Assembly: GCF_028401385.1 (NCBI RefSeq)
Contig: NZ_JAQOMR010000001.1
Coordinates: forward strand, 2,482,501-2,546,500
Origin: Marinicella algicola
Lineage (GTDB): Bacteria; Pseudomonadota; Gammaproteobacteria; Xanthomonadales; Marinicellaceae
DNA: 64,000 nt
Direction: 5' to 3'
Notes under the pieces: model-generated
Seen by the model: only the letters and a program-made list of their open reading frames with translations
Database searches by the model: none
What the model was told of the DNA's origin: nothing
Made by a program: the position numbers and the translations under genes
Shown here: positions 32,140-42,739 of the stretch, piece by piece
How the letters are laid out: each line of letters opens with the position of its first letter
How positions within the stretch are numbered: position 1 is the stretch's first letter

Positions 32140-32994
32140 ATGACCCGTTTCACCGCCGCCGCCATCCAGATGCGCTCGGGCACCGATCCCGAGCAGAACG
32201 CCGATACGCTTTCAACGCTGGTTCGAGAGGCCGCCGTCAAAGGCGCGCAATATGTGCAGACGCCGGAAATGACGGGCGCGGTCCAGAAAGACCGAAAACA
32301 ACTGATGGCGGGTTTAAAGGCGGAAGCTGACGACATCACCGTCCGCACGGCCGCCGCCCTTGCGCGTGAACACGCCCTTCACCTTCATATCGGCTCGACG
32401 GCGATTGCCGTTGACGACGGAATGGTCGCCAATCGGGCACTGCTGTTTGCGCCCGACGGCACCATTGCCGCGCGCTACGACAAAATCCACATGTTCGATG
32501 TCGACCTCGACAATGGCGAAAGCTGGCGTGAAAGCGCGGTCTACCGGCCCGGCGAGAGCGCAGTTTTGGCGAACCTTCCGTTTGCAAAGATCGGCATGGG
32601 CATCTGCTATGACGTGCGCTTTCCTGACCTGTTCCGCGCCTACGCACTTGCAGGCGCCGAGGTTCTGACTGCGCCTGCCGCGTTCACAAAACAGACCGGC
32701 GAAGCCCACTGGCATGTGTTGCAGCGTGCGCGCGCCATTGAAAACGGCGCCTTCATGATTTCGGCGGCGCAGGCAGGCTTTCACGATGACGGGCGCGAAA
32801 CCTTCGGCCACGCGATCATCATCGATCCCTGGGGCCGCGTTCTGGCAGAAGCGGGCGGCACGGGCGAAGCGGTAATCACCGCCGAGATCGACACCGATGC
32901 GGTGACGGCGGCGCGCGGCAAAGTGCCGAACCTGAAGAACATCCGCGCTTTCACGCTTGAAGAAAGCGACAATCTGCACGGCGCTGACGTATAG
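32140..32994 (+). CDS. Carbon-nitrogen hydrolase (nitrilase superfamily, Nit-like)
   Basis: 284 intact residues. Catalytic Glu in TPEMTGA, Lys in YDKIHMFDVDL and Cys in MGICYDVRFPDLF are present. Sequence resembles Nit1/Nit2-type amidases, which repair deaminated glutathione or hydrolyse omega-amides; next to glutaredoxin this context fits glutathione upkeep, though that is inference. Start at ATG 32140. Confidence 0.93.
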   Translation: MTRFTAAAIQMRSGTDPEQNADTLSTLVREAAVKGAQYVQTPEMTGAVQKDRKQLMAGLKAEADDITVRTAAALAREHALHLHIGSTAIAVDDGMVANRALLFAPDGTIAARYDKIHMFDVDLDNGESWRESAVYRPGESAVLANLPFAKIGMGICYDVRFPDLFRAYALAGAEVLTAPAAFTKQTGEAHWHVLQRARAIENGAFMISAAQAGFHDDGRETFGHAIIIDPWGRVLAEAGGTGEAVITAEIDTDAVTAARGKVPNLKNIRAFTLEESDNLHGADV

Positions 32995-33016
32995 GCCTGA
33001 GCGAAAGACCGACCCT

Positions 33017-33445
33017 GTGATCCATTACTCACTCTCTTGCGATAACGGCCACGCCTTCGACGGCTGGTTTTCCGGCAGTGAAGACTTCGACAGGCAGATG
33101 GCGGGCGGCCTCCTGACCTGTCCGGTCTGCAACTCCGCTCAAATCGCCAAGGGTCTGATGGCACCGCAGGTCTCTACCGCGCGCAAGCAGGACGAGCGCA
33201 AGACCGCTCTTGTCGACAAGGCACGCCGGGAGGCTTTGCAAAAGCTGAAACAGGCCGTGACCGAAATCCGCAAGAACTCGGAAGATGTCGGTGAGCGCTT
33301 CCCCGAAGAAGCCCGCAAGATCCACTATGGCGAGAGCGAACAGCGCGGTATTATCGGCGCAGCAAAGGCAGACGAGGTCCGCGATCTGCTTGAGGAAGGC
33401 ATCGAGATCATGCCGCTTCCAACCCTACCGGAAGACAACAACTAG
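33017..33445 (+). CDS. DUF1178 family protein
   Basis: 142 residues from GTG 33017 (MIHYSLSCDNGHAFDGWFSG), the conserved beginning of the family. Cys residues in SCDNGH and LLTCPVCNSAQI suggest a small zinc ribbon. Function unknown. Last gene of the comF-grxC-nit cluster. Confidence 0.9.
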   Translation: MIHYSLSCDNGHAFDGWFSGSEDFDRQMAGGLLTCPVCNSAQIAKGLMAPQVSTARKQDERKTALVDKARREALQKLKQAVTEIRKNSEDVGERFPEEARKIHYGESEQRGIIGAAKADEVRDLLEEGIEIMPLPTLPEDNN

Positions 33446-33489
33446 CCGGCGCGCCGGCTGCGAAATTCGCAGCAAAGCGTTCGCAGAAA

Positions 33490-33565
33490 TGGTGGAGCCG
33501 AGCGGGATCGAACCGCCGACCTCTGCAGTGCGATTGCAGCGCTCTCCCAGCTGAGCTACGGCCCC
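33490..33565 (-). tRNA. tRNA-Ala (anticodon CGC)
   Basis: 76 bases with encoded CCA. Acceptor stem GGGGCCG/CGGCTCC contains the G3-U70 wobble that identifies alanine tRNAs. Anticodon stem CTGCA/TGCAG encloses loop ATCGCAC, giving CGC. D and T arms fold normally (GCTC/GAGC, TTCGATC loop). Decodes GCG. Confidence 0.97.
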
Positions 33566-34111
33566 TTTTTGTCGAATTGGCTGATACTCCAATTGTTTTG
33601 AGCGAACAAGCACCCAAATCATTGATTTTTGGCTTCAAATCCGCCTTACCCGCGCGATCTCGCACAAGACGAGGGCAGAAATTCCGAGACAAAAGATAAT
33701 TCACGATGCAGCTTAAGGATGCAATTGCATCCAGATGGTTTACGACCAGATGTGCGTGCGCAACCTTGGAAAGGTTGCCACGAATTCGATTTTCCGTCTA
33801 GCCGCGAATCAAACTCCGTCTTTGGGATAAGGAACTGTTTTTCCGCGATAAAGTGTCGCTTGGCGTTCGCATCATTGTCCATGAATAATCGATAATATCG
33901 ATGTGCCAGGCGTTGCTGTTTGACAACACTTCCAGCCCAAACAAGGCTACATGCTTGCATTTACGGACCGACGGGTCTTGCATGGATTGTGTTTAGAGCG
34001 AGGAGACGTATAGTTTTACGTGCAATCGCCGAAACAGAAAAAACTATAATGCGGTCATGGCGTCCTGCACTGGTGTGATGATTAACGAAAAAGTCTCTGG
34101 AGATTGCTGCA
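33566..34111. other. Intergenic region between tRNA-Ala and porin
   Basis: 546 bases, less GC-rich than its surroundings. No reading frame here looks like a protein. A perfect 15-base palindrome ATCGATAATATCGAT lies at 33888-33902. The right part should hold the porin promoter; I see no other recognisable element. Confidence 0.5.
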
Positions 34112-35174
34112 ATGAAAATCAAGAAATTGCTCATCGGCTCCGCTTCGATGATCGTGGCTGCAACAGGTGCCAAGGCCGCTGATCCGGTCGTGATGATCGA
34201 ACCGGTCACAGCCAACTACGTCGAAGCCTGCGATGCCTTCGGCAGCGGTTATTTCTTTATCCCGGGTACAGAGACCTGCCTCCAGATCGGCGGCTATGTC
34301 CGCTTCGAGACCAAATTTGGCGGCATTCAGACAGGCTCGTCTCTCGACAACGACTGGTATCCTTACGTCAAGACAAACTTGGCAGTAACGGCCAAGTCCG
34401 CAACCGAGCTTGGTACGCTGACGTCGAGAATGGTCCCGGAGTTCTATTTCTATTCCAACGGTACGGGCGACGACTTCAAGTTTGACGAAGCCTATCTTGA
34501 AATTGGCGATGCGCTCGCATTCAGAGCCGGCTACATCAAGGGCTATTGGAATGAAGACCTTTGGGGCGAACTCGACAACATTGACAATGTGAGCCGCTAC
34601 AACTCGATCCGCCTTGCCTATAATGGCGCAGATCATTTCCAGATCGCGCTTGCTGCCGTCGGAATGACGCCGGATGAAACCGGCAGTGATGGCGAGCTCG
34701 CCAAGATCGGTCTTTCAGGGCGTCTCGGCTATGTGGTCTCTGACAGCAATTACCTGAAGCTGGATACCGCCTACGATACCTATAACGAGACCTATGCCGT
34801 CCGCCCCTGGGCTGGCTTCGGGATCGGTCCAGGCACGTTTGAAATCGCGGGCCTTTATGCAAGCGGCTTCATCGCCTATGTGCCCGATTTCACGTCCGCG
34901 AACTGGGACGATCTCGCCGATCGCTGACACCTATATGAAGCATGCGGTCGCGGCCAACTACTATTTCAATGTCACCGAAAACTTTATCCTGGCGCCGCAG
35001 ACCCAGTACACTGTCGCCAGCAATGACAAGGTATTCTGGGAGGCAGGCTTTACCTCAGACTGGGAAATTGTTGATGATTTCCATGTCCGCACAAATATCA
35101 ACTACGCCTTTCTGGACGATAGCTGGAACCAGCAGAACTGGTTTGGCTGGGTGCGCCTCGAGCGCGATTTCTGA
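34112..35174 (+). CDS. Rhizobial porin (Porin_2 family; frame break near 34910)
   Basis: About 354 residues. Signal peptide ends TGAKAADPV, then the family's diagnostic start of the mature protein: YVEACDAFGSGYFFIPGTE followed by TCLQIGGYVRF, with its two cysteines. The body is alternating beta-strand sequence and the end is GWVRLERDF with terminal Phe, the outer-membrane barrel signature. A net +1 shift occurs between about 34900 and 34925, splitting off the last 85 residues. Forms a trimeric diffusion channel. Confidence 0.9.
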
Positions 35175-35382
35175 CCGACTGGCGTTCAGCCCCACACATT
35201 TTCTAAAACACGCGTTCCCGGAGCCAAGCCGGGAATGCCCTATTTCCAGCGGTGGGTTTCTTCCGCCGATCTGGCAGCCTGTTGCACGTTCAATGTCGCC
35301 CAACAGGTCCAAGTCCGGCAGTGGGCTGCGTGAACGTCATACCAAGCCGGCGCAACAAGAAAGCCGTGGTGCTAACGCATTT

Positions 35383-35620
35383 CTAGTCGACAGCGAAGTC
35401 GGTAATCATACGAGTCTGAGCCGAGCTCGCCTCGATACAGGCCATATCGAGCAGATAACAAAGCAACTCCGCCCCTTCCTTGTCGGCAAGACGCCGAACC
35501 TGAGCAAGAATCTGCCTGATATAGATAATTCTTCTTCCGTCAGTGTTTTGCCGCTTTGTTTTCCAGACCTGTGCAGCAACATGCTACATCCAAATCCCTG
35601 ATGCCCGTTTCATGTACCAT
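35383..35620 (-). CDS. Small conserved rhizobial-type protein of unknown function (frame breaks)
   Basis: On the minus strand the frame ending TAG 35383-35385 reads YIRQILAQVRRLADKEGAEL then LCYLLDMACIEASS. This amphipathic, DMA/IEA-containing pattern resembles short hypothetical proteins I associate with rhizobia. Restoring one A in each of two short A runs (near 35505 and 35520) joins it to an upstream piece reading ENKAAKTLTEEE and the ATG at 35620, for about 79 residues. The join is inference. Function unknown. Confidence 0.5.
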
Positions 35621-36063
35621 TCAGCTATACCTCAACTCAAAAGAGTAGTTGCTGATTTATTAATCGCAACCTGAAAAAGAATATCCTTCTGGTTACATCG
35701 GACCTGCGTCGTGAATTTTCACGCACTGGGACTTGACCAACGAGCAAACTCTGTCCATTTCGAGTCCGGAACATGCTCAACAGAAACATCCGGTTTGCGT
35801 CCAGGGCATCTTTCGGGGTAAAGGCAACGCTGAACAGTCCTGCAAGCCGGAAGACGGACATACCGCCCATTCCTCGCCGGCTTTCGAAAGCGGGCCTTGC
35901 GGACAGTCTGTATACGGCCGGAAACGCTCTGATTCCGGGCATTTTTTCGAATGCGTTACCGACGGCTCGGCCAACGACAGAACGGCTTTTACCGGAAAAC
36001 GCGATGTGCCGATACGAGAGCGGACGGCACCTTACGTGGCAAAGAAGAATTGAGACGGAAGAT
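35621..36063. other. Intergenic region upstream of topA
   Basis: 443 bases; frames of up to 106 codons exist but none resembles a known protein. In many rhizobia dprA sits directly upstream of topA; no trace of it is visible here. GGAAG at 36057-36061 serves topA. Confidence 0.45.
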
Positions 36064-38735
36064 ATGGACGTAGTCGTTGTAGAGTCCCCGCCAAGGCAAA
36101 GACCATCAACAAGTATCTGGGCTCGGGCTACAAGGTTCTGGCATCCTTCGGCCACGTGCGCGACCTGCCGGCCAAGGATGGCTCCGTGCTGCCCGACGAC
36201 GATTTTGCCATGTCCTGGAAAGTCGACACCGCATCGGCGAAGCGCGTGAAAGACATAGCCGACGCGATGAAGAACGCCGACGGCCTGATCCTCGCGACCG
36301 ACCCGGACAGGGAAGGTGAAGCGATTTCCTGGCATGTGCTCGACCTTCTGCAAAAGAAGAAGGTGCTCAAGGACAAGCCGGTCAAGCGCGTGGTCTTCAA
36401 CGCCATCACCAAGAAGGCCGTACTCGAAGCCATGGCCAATCCGCGCGAGATCGATGAAGCGCTGGTGAATGCCTATCTCGCCCGCCGCGCGCTTGATTAT
36501 CTGGTCGGCTTCAACCTGTCGCCGGTGCTGTGGCGCAAGCTGCCCGGCGCGCGCTCTGCCGGTCGCGTGCAATCGGTGGCGCTGCGTCTCGTCTGCGAGC
36601 GCGAAAGCGAGATCGAGCGCTTTATTCCGGAAGAATACTGGAACATTGTCGCCGACCTCAAAACCGTGCGCGGCGATCAGTTCGAAGCCCGTCTGGTGAA
36701 AGCCGACGACAAGCGCATCCAGAAAAACTCCGTCAAGGATGGCGAACACGCCGGACGTATCAAAGAGTTGCTTGAGGGCGCGACCTATTCTGTCGCCAGC
36801 GTCGAGGCCAAGCCCGTCCGCCGCAATCCCGGCCCGCCCTTCACCACATCGACATTGCAGCAGGCCGCTTCGTCGCGCCTCAGCTTCTCCGCCTCGCGCA
36901 CCATGCAGGTGGCGCAGCGGCTTTATGAAGGTGTCGATATCGGTGGCGAAACGGCCGGTCTTATCACCTATATGCGTACCGACGGTGTCTCGATGGCGCC
37001 CGAAGCGGTCTCCGCCGCGCGCGATGCGATCGGCGACCAGTTCGGCCAGCGCTACCTGCCGGCTGAGGCGCGACACTATTCGGTGAAAGCCAAGAACGCG
37101 CAGGAGGCCCACGAAGCCATCCGCCCGACCGACTTCACCCGCACGCCGCAATCGGTCAAGAAATTCCTCGATGCCGACCAGTTCCGCCTCTATGACCTCG
37201 TGTGGAAGCGCGGCATCGCCAGCCAGATGGCCTCTGCCGAAATGGAACGCACCACGGCCGAAATTACCGCGACCAAGGGCAGCGAAAGCGCCGGCCTGCG
37301 CGCTGTCGGCACGGTCGTGAAGTTTGACGGCTTCCTCAAGGCCTATGCCGACAACCGCGAGGAAAAACAGCCATCCGACGAGGATGAGGACGATGGCCGT
37401 CTTCCCGAGATCAATGCTCAGGAAAATATCGACAAGGAAAAGATCCGCGCCACCCAGCACTTCACCGAGCCGCCGCCGCGCTATTCGGAAGCCTCGCTGA
37501 TCAAGAAGCTGGAAGAGCTCGGCATCGGCCGCCCGTCGACCTATGCCTCGACACTGGCGACGCTGCGCGATCGCGAATATATCGTCATTGAGAACCGCAA
37601 GCTGACGCCGGAGGCCAAGGGCCGGCTGGTCACGGCCTTTCTTGAAAACTTCTTCGACCGGTATGTGGAATATGATTTCACTGCAGACCTTGAAGAAAAG
37701 CTCGACAAGATCTCCGACGGCACGCTCGAGTGGAAACAGGTTCTCCGCGATTTCTGGAAGGACTTCTTTGCCCAGGTCGAGGGCACCAAGGAACTGCGCG
37801 TCACCAACGTGCTGGATGCGCTGAACGAGGCGCTGGCGCCGCTCGTCTTCCCTAAGCGTGAGGACGGCTCCGATCCGCGTATCTGCCAGGTTTGCGGCAC
37901 CGGCAATCTGTCTCTGAAGCTCGGCAAATACGGCGCCTTCGTCGGCTGCTCCAATTATCCTGATTGCAATTTCACCCGGCAGCTGGGTGCGGATGGAGAA
38001 GCAGAGGCCAACGGCATCAACCCGAACGAGCCCAACGAACTGGGCACCTGCCCGGAAACCGGCGAAACCGTAACGCTCAGAACCGGGCGTTTCGGCCCTT
38101 ATGTCCAGCGCGGCGAAGGCAAGGAGGCCAAGCGCTCCTCGCTGCCGAAGGGCTGGAAGCCGGAAGATATCGACCTGGAAAAGGCACTGCGGCTTCTCTC
38201 GCTGCCACGCGACGTCGGCCCGCATCCGGAAGACGGCAAGATGATCACCGCCGGCCTCGGGCGCTACGGCCCCTTCGTGCTGCATGACGGTACCTATGCC
38301 AATGTGGAAGGCATCGACGAAGTGTTTTCCGTCGGGGTCAACCGCGCGGTGTCCATTATTGCCGACAAGCGTGCCAATGGCGGACGGCGGCGCGGTGCGC
38401 CAGCCGCGCTGAAATCGCTGGGCGAGCATCCCGACGGCGGCGGCGAAGTCACCGTCAATGAAGGGCGCTACGGGCCTTATGTCAAATGGGGCAAGATCAA
38501 CGCCACCATTCCCAAGGGCAAGGACCCGCAATCGGTGACCATGGAAGAGGCCGTTCCGCTTCTGGCCGCCCGCGCGGAAAAGGCCGGGCTGAAAAAGCCC
38601 GCCAAGAAGAAAGCGCCGGCGAAAAAGACGGCAACGAAGAAAACGACAACCAAAACCGCTTCGGCAACCAAAAAGGCATCGGCTTCAAAGAAGAAGAAGG
38701 CCGATGATGCCGAGGCCGAAAAGAGCGATAGTTGA
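36064..38735 (+). CDS. topA: DNA topoisomerase I (frame break near the start)
   Basis: About 890 residues. Start ATG 36064 reads MDVVVVESPAKAKTINKYLG once one C is restored in 36086-36089, which supplies the TOPRIM Glu; TOPRIM acid motif ATDPDREGEAISW follows. The catalytic tyrosine is in LITYMRTDGVSM. C-terminal part: one zinc finger (CQVCGTGNL...CSNYPDC), three GRYGPY-type repeats and a long Lys/Ala-rich tail. Relaxes negative supercoils; essential, so the break must be an artefact. The stop overlaps the rnr start. Confidence 0.96.
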
Positions 38736-41046
38736 GCGCAAAACCGAAAACCGGCGCGGGTGCAAACAAACCCGACGCAATCATTCACGGCCAGGTGCCG
38801 CCGCGCGATGTGCTGCTGAAGTTCATTGCCGACAACCCCGACCGCGGATCCAAGCGTGAAATCGCCAAGGCGTTCGGCATCAAGGGTGCCGAGCGCGTTG
38901 CTCTGAAGGACCTGTTGCGCGACCTTGAGGATGAAGGCCTGCTGCAGAAAAAGCGCAAGAGCCTGCTGCGGCCCGGCGCACTGCCGCCGGTAACCGTTCT
39001 CGACATCACCACGCGTGACAAGGATGGCGAGTTGATCGGCCGGCCGGCCGAATGGCCGGAAGAGGACGGTGCAGCACCTGCCGTGCTCATTCGCCAGTCC
39101 GGCGGCGGCAAGAATGGCAAGCGCAAGGCACCGACCGCGGGCCTCAACGACCGCGTTGTCGCCAAGATTTTCCCGTCGAAATCCGACACCGGCCCGGCCT
39201 ATACAGCCCGCATCATCAAGGTGATCGACAAGCGCGGTGCGGCCGCTCTCGGGGTCATACGCGTGTTGGACGACGGTTCGGTACGGCTGATGCCGATCGA
39301 GCGCCGCGACAACGAGATTGATATCGAGGACACCGCGCTCAACGGTGCGAAGGACGGCGATCTCGTCGAAGTCGACGTCAAGCGGTCCGGCCGCTACGGC
39401 CTGCCGCGCGGCGAAGTGCTGACCATTGTCGGCTCGTTGGCCTCGGAAAAAGCGGTCTCGATGATCGCCATCCATTCCCACGGCATTCCGCATATCTTTC
39501 CAAAGGACGTGATCGACGAAGCCGATGCGGCGACTGCCGCGGACATGAAAAGCCGCGAGGACTGGCGCAATATTCCGCTGGTCACCATCGACCCGGCCGA
39601 TGCCAAAGACCATGACGACGCGGTTTTTGCCGAGCCCGACACCCGGCCCGAAAACGAGGGCGGCGTCATCGTCACCGTCGCCATTGCCGATGTTTCCTAT
39701 TACGTCCGCCACAAATCCGCGCTCAACCGCGAGGCGCTGAAGCGCGGCAATTCGGTCTATTTTCCGGATCGCGTCGTGCCGATGCTGCCCGAGCGGATTT
39801 CCAACGACCTCTGCTCGCTGCGCGAGGGCGAAGACCGCCCGGCCATGGCTGTGCGCATGGTATTCTCGAAGGATGGCCGCAAAGCCTCCCACACCTTCCA
39901 CCGCATCATGATGAAGAGCGCGGCCAAGCTATCCTACCAACAGGCACAGGCTGCCGTTGATGGCACGACCGATGACAAGACCGGCCCGCTGCTGGAACCC
40001 GTGCTGAAGCCGCTCTGGGCTGCCTACGAGACCATGAAGCGTGGCCGTGATCGCCGCCAGCCGCTGGAACTCGACATGCCCGAGCGCCGTATCCTCCTGA
40101 AGGAAGACGGCACTGTCGACAAGGTGGTGGTGCCGCCACGCCTCGATGCGCACAAGCTCATTGAAGAAATGATGATCCAGGCGAATGTCGCCGCTGCCGA
40201 AACGCTGGAAAAGAAGCGCCAGGCGCTGATCTACCGCACCCATGACGCGCCTTCGCTTTCCAAGCAGGAAAGCCTGCGCGAATTCCTGGCGACGCTTTCG
40301 ATCCCGCTGGCCAAGGGGGCAATCTCAGGGCCAATTCGTTCAATGGCATCCTGTCCAAGGCCGATGGTTCCCCGCACAAGGATCTCGTCAACCAGATGGT
40401 GCTGCGCTCCCAGAGCCAGGCGGTCTATTCGCCCGAAAACGGCGGCCATTTCGGCCTGAACCTGCTGAAATACGCCCATTTCACCTCACCCATCCGCCGC
40501 TATGCAGACCTGATCGTCCACCGCGCTCTGGTGGCATCCCTTCACCTCGGCGAAGGCGGGCTGGAACGCGAAGAGGAAGAGCAGCTCGACGATATTGCCG
40601 CCGAAATCTCCACCTTCGAGCGCCGCGCCATGGCCGCCGAGCGGGAAACCGTCGACCGGCTGATTGCCCACCATCTGGCGGACCGAATCGGCGAGAGTTT
40701 CGACGGGCGTGTGGCCGGAGTCACCCGTTCCGGCCTGTTCATCGCCCTGCCAGAATATGGCGCCGACGGTTTTGTGCCGGTTTCCACGCTGGGCGGCGAT
40801 TACTTCGTCCATGATGAGGTGCGCCAGGCGCTTGTCGGGGAGCGATCCAATCTCGGCTATCAGCTCGGCGACAATGTCGAAGTGCAGCTTGTGGAGGCGA
40901 TCCCGCTTGCCGGTGCACTGCGGTTCGAGATGCTCTCATCCGGCCGCAAGCTCCCAGCCCCGACCCGCTCCTTCCACAAATCGCAAACCGGCCGTCCGAT
41001 GCGCGGCGGCGGTGCGGGACGACGCAGCGGACGCGGCCGCCGCTGA
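38732..41046 (+). CDS. rnr: Ribonuclease R (one frame break)
   Basis: About 772 residues from TTG 38732, which overlaps the topA stop (TTGA). Contains the N-terminal helix-turn-helix (SKREIAKAFGIKGAERVALK), cold-shock domains, the RNB catalytic block (TIDPADAKDHDDAVFAE, with its metal-binding aspartates) and HFTSPIRRYADLIVHR, then an S1 domain (FDGRVAGVTRSGLFIALPE) and a basic RG-rich tail. One G is lost in 40315-40319. 3'-5' exoribonuclease able to unwind structured RNA. Confidence 0.95.
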
Positions 41047-41207
41047 GTGAGCCGGCGACCCTCGACCTTCTCTTATTAGAAAAATCGAATGAAATTCTGC
41101 CACCTGTTACGCAGTCCGTCTTGACTGATCGAGAGCTTTGGATAACGCTATCATCGCCAGCGCGGATCCGAGGGGATGTCCGCCTGAGCGAACAGGGGAG
41201 CGTCCGG

Positions 41208-42077
41208 ATGAAATCGATCTGCTCGGCATGCGCGGCAGCGCTCGCAACAGCCGCCCTTGGGGTGGCTCCGACGGCGCTGGCGCAGCAGGCCGTGCCCTAT
41301 GGCGGGGCCAATGGCTGGGAAATCACGCAGCTGAAAGACAATGGCGCAGTCACCGCCTGCGAGGCCATGCGCATCACCGGTTCTGAAGAGGGGCTTTATT
41401 TCCGCCATGATGGCGCAGCCACCGGCATCGGCTTTTCAAGCTATGCCTCGGCCGCCTCGCCCTTTCCGACCGATGTCGAGATGTGGTTTGACGGCGACCG
41501 TTCATCACGCATGACCTATGCGATGCAGCCGGTGACCGACGCCAACGGCTTCGAATGGCGCACGCTGCTTTTGCCGAATGACGAACCGTGGGGCGAGATC
41601 GATCTCTTCGCCAACGCCTCCTCCATCCATTTCGGCTATGACACCGGAACGGGATGGACCGAAGCGGCCTTCGCGCTGACCGGCAGCAACCGGGCCTTAG
41701 AAGAGACCTCCGCCTGTTTCCAGAACGCATCAAGCGTGCCGGAACCCGCGCCGCAGCAGTTATCATCCGGGCCGAATGTGATCTACGGCGCCTGCAAGCT
41801 GATCGTGTCCGGCAAGACCTATGTGGACATGGCCGCGGGTTGCCCGATCTGGCTTGCCAATGACGGCACCGGCACGTTCTGGATCAACACCGACCGCGAG
41901 AACTATCTCGGCCAATTCTTTGCGGAAGTCTCGCCGTTCGGCGATGGAACGGCAGGCGCCCACTGGAATGCCGAAGCCGGTGCGACCCATGCCCAGGCTC
42001 CTCTGGGCGATGATTTCCGCCTGGCAAGTGGCGGCTGCTGGACCAACGGCAGCGCCACGGTCTGCGCCGCGCGGTGA
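41208..42077 (+). CDS. Secreted protein of unknown function
   Basis: 289 residues from ATG 41208, chosen because AGGGGAG precedes it and it starts a classical signal peptide (KSICSACAAALATAALGVAPTALAQ). The mature part is Trp- and Cys-rich (WEITQLKDNGAVTACEAMRI, GACKLIVSGKTYVDMAAGCP), with two repeats of a similar beta-rich pattern, suggesting two related disulfide-stabilised modules in the periplasm or outside. I do not recognise a family. Lies between rnr and DUF983. Confidence 0.8.
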   Translation: MKSICSACAAALATAALGVAPTALAQQAVPYGGANGWEITQLKDNGAVTACEAMRITGSEEGLYFRHDGAATGIGFSSYASAASPFPTDVEMWFDGDRSSRMTYAMQPVTDANGFEWRTLLLPNDEPWGEIDLFANASSIHFGYDTGTGWTEAAFALTGSNRALEETSACFQNASSVPEPAPQQLSSGPNVIYGACKLIVSGKTYVDMAAGCPIWLANDGTGTFWINTDRENYLGQFFAEVSPFGDGTAGAHWNAEAGATHAQAPLGDDFRLASGGCWTNGSATVCAAR

Positions 42078-42169
42078 CGAACAAGGCCCCCGCTCTGGCT
42101 CCACGTGAGTGCCTGAGCCATTGCGTTTCATCAGACTTTCGGGATAAATCGGGCCTCACGGAGGACACC

Positions 42170-42616
42170 ATGCCCGCAAAGTCTGACGACAACCACCAAC
42201 GCTATGGCGAAAAGCCGACCGACGAACGCCGGCTCGCGCCTGCCATGCTGACGGGACTCAAGGGCCGCTGTCCCGCCTGCGGCAAGGGCAAGCTGTTCTA
42301 CAAATATCTGAAGACCGTGGATGAATGCGGCCATTGCGGCACGGAGATCCATCACCACCGCGCCGATGACCTGCCCGCCTATCTCGTCATCCTCGTGCTC
42401 GGCCATTTCATGGTCGGCGGCTATATGACCGGTGCGGAGCTTTTCGACGTGCCCGACTGGGTCCACCTTGCCGTCTGGGTGCCGCTGACAGCGCTTGCCG
42501 CCTTCGCCCTCATCCAACCCATGAAAGGCGCCGTCATCGGCCTGCAATGGGCGCTGAAGATGCATGGGTTTGATGGCAAGGGAGGGGAAGAAGCCGTGGA
42601 TTATTCCGAGCGGTGA
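42170..42616 (+). CDS. DUF983 family membrane protein
   Basis: 148 residues from ATG 42170 (GGAGG six bases upstream). Zinc-ribbon-like GLKGRCPACGKGKLFYKYLK with DECGHCG is followed by two membrane helices (YLVILVLGHFMVGGYM, VHLAVWVPLTALAAFALI). Family hallmark sequence FMVGGYMTGAELF. Function unknown; usual neighbour of rnr in rhizobia. Confidence 0.92.
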   Translation: MPAKSDDNHQRYGEKPTDERRLAPAMLTGLKGRCPACGKGKLFYKYLKTVDECGHCGTEIHHHRADDLPAYLVILVLGHFMVGGYMTGAELFDVPDWVHLAVWVPLTALAAFALIQPMKGAVIGLQWALKMHGFDGKGGEEAVDYSER

Positions 42617-42739
42617 AGGCTAACAGCATTTTTGTTCTCTTCTTCTGATAGCGGATCGATCGCAAAAAGAAGGGATTGACTCCACAGACATCGATGATGA
42701 AACATATCTACATTCTAATGTATTACATTGAAGGTAGCT

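Noticed and set aside
33490..33565. tRNA-Ala as an integration site for a genomic island
   Set aside because: No integrase gene and no duplicate of the tRNA 3' end are visible within the window.
33646..33960. 104-codon minus-strand frame between tRNA-Ala and the porin
   Set aside because: No ribosome site, no resemblance to known proteins, and unremarkable composition for an intergenic region.
35637..38531. 964-codon open frame on the minus strand opposite topA
   Set aside because: It is antisense to an unmistakable topoisomerase I, has a composition typical of GC-rich antisense frames (Arg/Gly/His-rich) and resembles no family.
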